Positions 5,985 through 7,307 of a stretch of DNA of 7,307 nt are shown one piece after another. A program made the translations under genes and the position numbers. Origin of the DNA: JBDTOX01 sp039933015. Lineage in GTDB: Bacteria > Pseudomonadota > Gammaproteobacteria > Burkholderiales > Methylophilaceae. The first letter of the stretch is position 1. Each line of letters starts with the position of its first letter. The notes under the pieces are model-generated. The model searched no databases and had not been told where the DNA came from. It saw only the letters and a program-made list of their open reading frames with translations. Where the stretch lies: contig JBDTOX010000020.1 in the NCBI GenBank assembly GCA_039933015.1, positions 1-7,307 of the forward strand. The letters are read 5' to 3'.

Positions 5985-6380
5985 ATGAAACAGCAAACCA
6001 TCAACAAAATGATCGCCACTCTTGCCGTGTGCAGTATCGGTTTTCTTTCTGCTTCGGCCATTGCCGCGCAGGATGAATTTCAACGGCAGATGACGCAGCA
6101 AGTTCTGCAAGCCAAACAGAAACTGCAGCAGGCAGAAGCTGCCAAAGGTGCTGAGCGTCAGAAGCTGATGGGCGAGCACATGAAAATGATGCAGGAAACC
6201 ATGAAGAAAATGCAGGCCATGAAACCCAAGGCCGGTATGACCATGCAGGAACATGAAGACTGGATCAATGAGCACCAGAAACTCATGGATGACATGATGA
6301 AGCAGATGATGGGAGAGCATCACATGATGATGGATATGCAAAACATGCCCATGAATATGGACAACATGCACAAAAACTAG
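5985..6380 (+). CDS. Secreted methionine/histidine-rich protein, probable periplasmic metal-binding protein
   Basis: A 131-residue protein with a Sec signal peptide (residues 1-27/28, cleavage near SAIA|AQDEF). The mature part of about 103 residues is predicted helical and contains 23 Met and 6 His but no Cys, with no enzymatic motif. Residues 30-61 form a Gln/Lys/Ala-rich, coiled-coil-like helix; Met then dominates, as in EHMKMM (64-69), MKKMQAM (73-79), MDDMMKQMM (101-109), EHHMMMDM (111-118) and MPMNMDNMH (121-129). Such spacing offers several thioether sites suited to Cu(I) or Ag(I). PcoE and SilE are similar in being small, secreted and Met/His-rich and in lying beside a copper/silver two-component system, but I see no alignable motif to name it after either. 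AGGAG at 5972-5976 supports the start. Cys16 lies in the signal peptide but the preceding Val makes a lipobox unlikely. Likely role is to bind or buffer copper in the periplasm; this is inferred from composition and context. Confidence 0.8.
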   Translation: MKQQTINKMIATLAVCSIGFLSASAIAAQDEFQRQMTQQVLQAKQKLQQAEAAKGAERQKLMGEHMKMMQETMKKMQAMKPKAGMTMQEHEDWINEHQKLMDDMMKQMMGEHHMMMDMQNMPMNMDNMHKN

Positions 6381-6386
6381 CCAGAC

Positions 6387-6415
6387 AATTGGGCAGGCGC
6401 ATGACCTGCCCAATT
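6387..6415 (+). other. Strong intercistronic hairpin (11-bp perfect stem, 7-nt loop)
   Basis: AATTGGGCAGG (6387-6397) pairs perfectly with CCTGCCCAATT (6405-6415) around the loop CGCATGA. It starts 6 nt after the stop codon of the Met-rich gene and ends 24 nt before the CusF-like start. No T-run follows on the + strand (the next bases are CAATTGTAGAC), so it is not a standard Rho-independent terminator. It may stabilise the upstream message, cause partial termination, or set different protein levels for the two genes. A CAATTG copy on each side (6386-6391 and 6416-6421) allows an alternative pairing. Confidence 0.65.
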
Positions 6416-6427
6416 CAATTGTAGACA

Positions 6428-6433
6428 AAGGAA
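6428..6433 (+). promoter_or_regulatory. Ribosome binding site deciding the CusF-like start
   Basis: AAGGAA lies 6 nt before ATG 6440 but runs directly up to the in-frame ATG at 6434, leaving no usable spacing for that codon. This selects the second ATG and gives a protein beginning Met-Lys-Arg-Phe, a normal signal-peptide N-terminus. Confidence 0.65.
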
Positions 6434-6439
6434 ATGACT

Positions 6440-6784
6440 ATGAAAAGATTTCTAATGGCCGTTATCGCAGCTTTGACAGCGGGTTTGATCGCCACGCCTA
6501 TTTATGCCGCGGATACGCATGAATCCCATCATGCGGGGACCGAAGCGCAGAGGAGCTACGCTGTGAAGGGTGAGATCATTTCGGTCGATCAGGATGCCGG
6601 CAAGGCCAAGATCCGGCATGAAGCCATTCCCGAACTTGGCTGGTCCGGAATGACGATGGTATTTCTCGCTGCGGACAAGAACCTGCTGAAGAACGTCAAA
6701 TCGGGCGACCAGGTTGATTTCACGATTGCAAAGAATCCGTCGAGTGGGCAATACACCATTCAGACATTGCAGCCAGTGCAATAG
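6440..6784 (+). CDS. cusF: CusF-like periplasmic Cu(I)/Ag(I)-binding protein
   Basis: A 114-residue secreted protein. The signal peptide covers about residues 1-23 (Lys-Arg, hydrophobic core, cleavage near IYA|ADTH). The mature N-terminus has a short His-rich stretch (THESHHAG, 26-33). The rest is a small OB-fold CusF domain: VKGEIISVDQDAGKAKI (42-58), RHEAIPELGWSGMTMVF (59-75), then VKSGDQVDFTI (86-96). The four metal ligands of E. coli CusF (His36, Trp44, Met47, Met49) are matched by His60, Trp68, Met71 and Met73 with identical spacing, including the Trp that caps the metal through a cation-pi contact. In the known system CusF carries Cu(I)/Ag(I) from the periplasm to the CusB/CusA pump. 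The gene follows the Met-rich protein in the same direction and should be co-transcribed unless the hairpin between them stops transcription. Loss of the downstream pump genes from view is due only to the window edge. Confidence 0.9.
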   Translation: MKRFLMAVIAALTAGLIATPIYAADTHESHHAGTEAQRSYAVKGEIISVDQDAGKAKIRHEAIPELGWSGMTMVFLAADKNLLKNVKSGDQVDFTIAKNPSSGQYTIQTLQPVQ

Positions 6785-6804
6785 TCACTAGCACGAGGTA
6801 CATG

Positions 6805-7155
6805 ATGATTCAGGAGCATATCCATTCTGCTTTTTGCGTGAGTCGCGTTATTGCAGTGGAACAGTCTTCTGTTGCCAACGCGATTAATGATGCGCTCGAT
6901 GCGCTCCAGTGCCAGTTGCCCGGAATTCAGGCGCTGGCACTGGACAAGCTGACGTGCAAGCTCACGCTTGCCTATGATACTGCGGTGGTTTCGTTTTCCG
7001 CCATTCTGGCACAGCTGATGCAAGCAGGCATCTATCCCGTCGACACACGATGGTTCAGGCTGAAATCGGCTTGGTATGACTACACCGACCAGAATGCTGC
7101 CGAACAAGCCCATGCCAAGCCCAAAGGCTGCTGCAACAGGGCTCCCGGAGTGTAG
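6805..7155 (+). CDS. Small HMA-like protein without the CxxC metal-binding motif
   Basis: A 116-residue protein without a signal peptide, so probably cytoplasmic. Residues about 12-80 resemble a ferredoxin-like heavy-metal-associated (HMA) domain: a first strand SRVIAVEQ, a helix SVANAINDALDAL, LPGIQALALDKLTCKLTLAYD (the 'pGV...v.v.yd' strand pair) and FSAILAQLMQAGIYPV, which matches the last helix and strand. The usual CxxC in the first loop is absent; that region reads VIAVEQSSVAN. Cysteines are at 11, 36, 51 and a Cys-Cys pair at 109-110 in PKGCCNRAP, and His5 and His7 lie at the N-terminus (EHIHSAFC), giving possible alternative soft-metal ligands. ATG 6805 is preferred over the adjacent ATG 6802 because GAGG (6795-6798) then lies 6 nt upstream. 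It sits between the CusF-like gene and the next secreted protein in the same direction. The HMA-like assignment rests on pattern alone; metal binding is an inference. Confidence 0.72.
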   Translation: MIQEHIHSAFCVSRVIAVEQSSVANAINDALDALQCQLPGIQALALDKLTCKLTLAYDTAVVSFSAILAQLMQAGIYPVDTRWFRLKSAWYDYTDQNAAEQAHAKPKGCCNRAPGV

Positions 7156-7163
7156 AGAATCGT

Positions 7164-7307
7164 ATGACATATTCCATAATATCGGCAATGACCATGGCCG
7201 CAGTGCTGCTGGCTTCAGTCACAGGACATGCGGCCCAGCCCGATCCGCTCAATGCCAATGCGGTTGTACCGACATTGCAATATCGCCCGGCCCTCGGCGA
7301 CTACCAA
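7164..7307 (+). CDS. Secreted protein, N-terminal part only (3' partial)
   Basis: The frame opens with ATG at 7164, 8 nt after the previous stop, and stays open for 48 codons to the window edge. It was recognised by its signal peptide: MTYSIISAMTMAAVLLASV followed by TGHAA|QPDPL, with cleavage near residue 24. The mature start, PDPLNANAVVPTLQYRPALGDY, is rich in Pro and Ala. It resembles the short periplasmic proteins often found just before the outer-membrane factor gene in betaproteobacterial heavy-metal RND operons, where a similar 'DP...VP...Y.S.....Y' start occurs; this is from memory and I cannot name a family. The ribosome site is weak (TAGAGAA, 7153-7159). Too little is visible to give a function. 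Confidence 0.62.
   Translation, partial: MTYSIISAMTMAAVLLASVTGHAAQPDPLNANAVVPTLQYRPALGDYQ

Noticed and set aside
5979..6428. A minus-strand open frame of 149 codons encoding a strikingly His-rich protein opposite the Met-rich gene
   Set aside because: It is the mirror of the many ATG codons on the other strand (CAT = His). It has no ribosome site of its own, and the + strand frame has a signal peptide, ribosome site and operon context.

Overview
The window is typical of a Gram-negative proteobacterium, most likely a betaproteobacterium. The grounds are the densely packed genes, the Sec signal peptides, a CusR/CusS-type two-component pair, and a CusF-like protein leading into what looks like an RND metal-efflux operon. 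The genus cannot be fixed from the sequence alone; a Nitrosomonadales-type environmental bacterium is a guess. No rRNA, tRNA, transposase, CRISPR array or integration site is visible.

Left half (1-3617, + strand): five tightly coupled genes, overlapping or 1 nt apart. In order they are the 3' part of an ArsM-type arsenic methyltransferase, a secreted DUF547 protein, a family-2 glycosyltransferase of the TIGR04283 type, a second glycosyltransferase of the TIGR04282 type, and an AhpD-like carboxymuconolactone decarboxylase family protein with a CxxC pair. This matches the cassettes annotated in databases as 'arsenosugar biosynthesis' genes. The radical SAM partner (ArsS), which would add the 5'-deoxyadenosyl group, is not in the window and would be expected upstream of base 1. 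The inferred scheme is that ArsM methylates arsenic, ArsS adds the adenosyl group and the glycosyltransferases modify the sugar; the DUF547 and CxxC proteins have no assigned step.

Middle (3696-5764, - strand): a response regulator and sensor kinase of the CusR/CusS (CopR/CopS) heavy-metal family, transcribed regulator first with a 1-nt overlap. They converge on the arsenosugar operon; only 78 bp separate the two stop codons, and no clear terminator is visible there.

Right part (5765-7307): a 220-bp divergent regulatory region holds two perfect inverted repeats. One (ATTACAA-N2-TTGTAAT) has the same ACAA-N2-TTGT core as the E. coli CusR box. To its right, on the + strand, lie a secreted Met/His-rich protein, an 11-bp hairpin, a CusF-like periplasmic Cu(I)/Ag(I)-binding protein with all four expected ligands, a small HMA-like protein that has lost the CxxC motif, and the start of a secreted protein that runs off the end. 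Together with cusRS this looks like the 5' end of a copper/silver sensing and efflux operon whose CusCBA-type pump genes should lie beyond base 7307.
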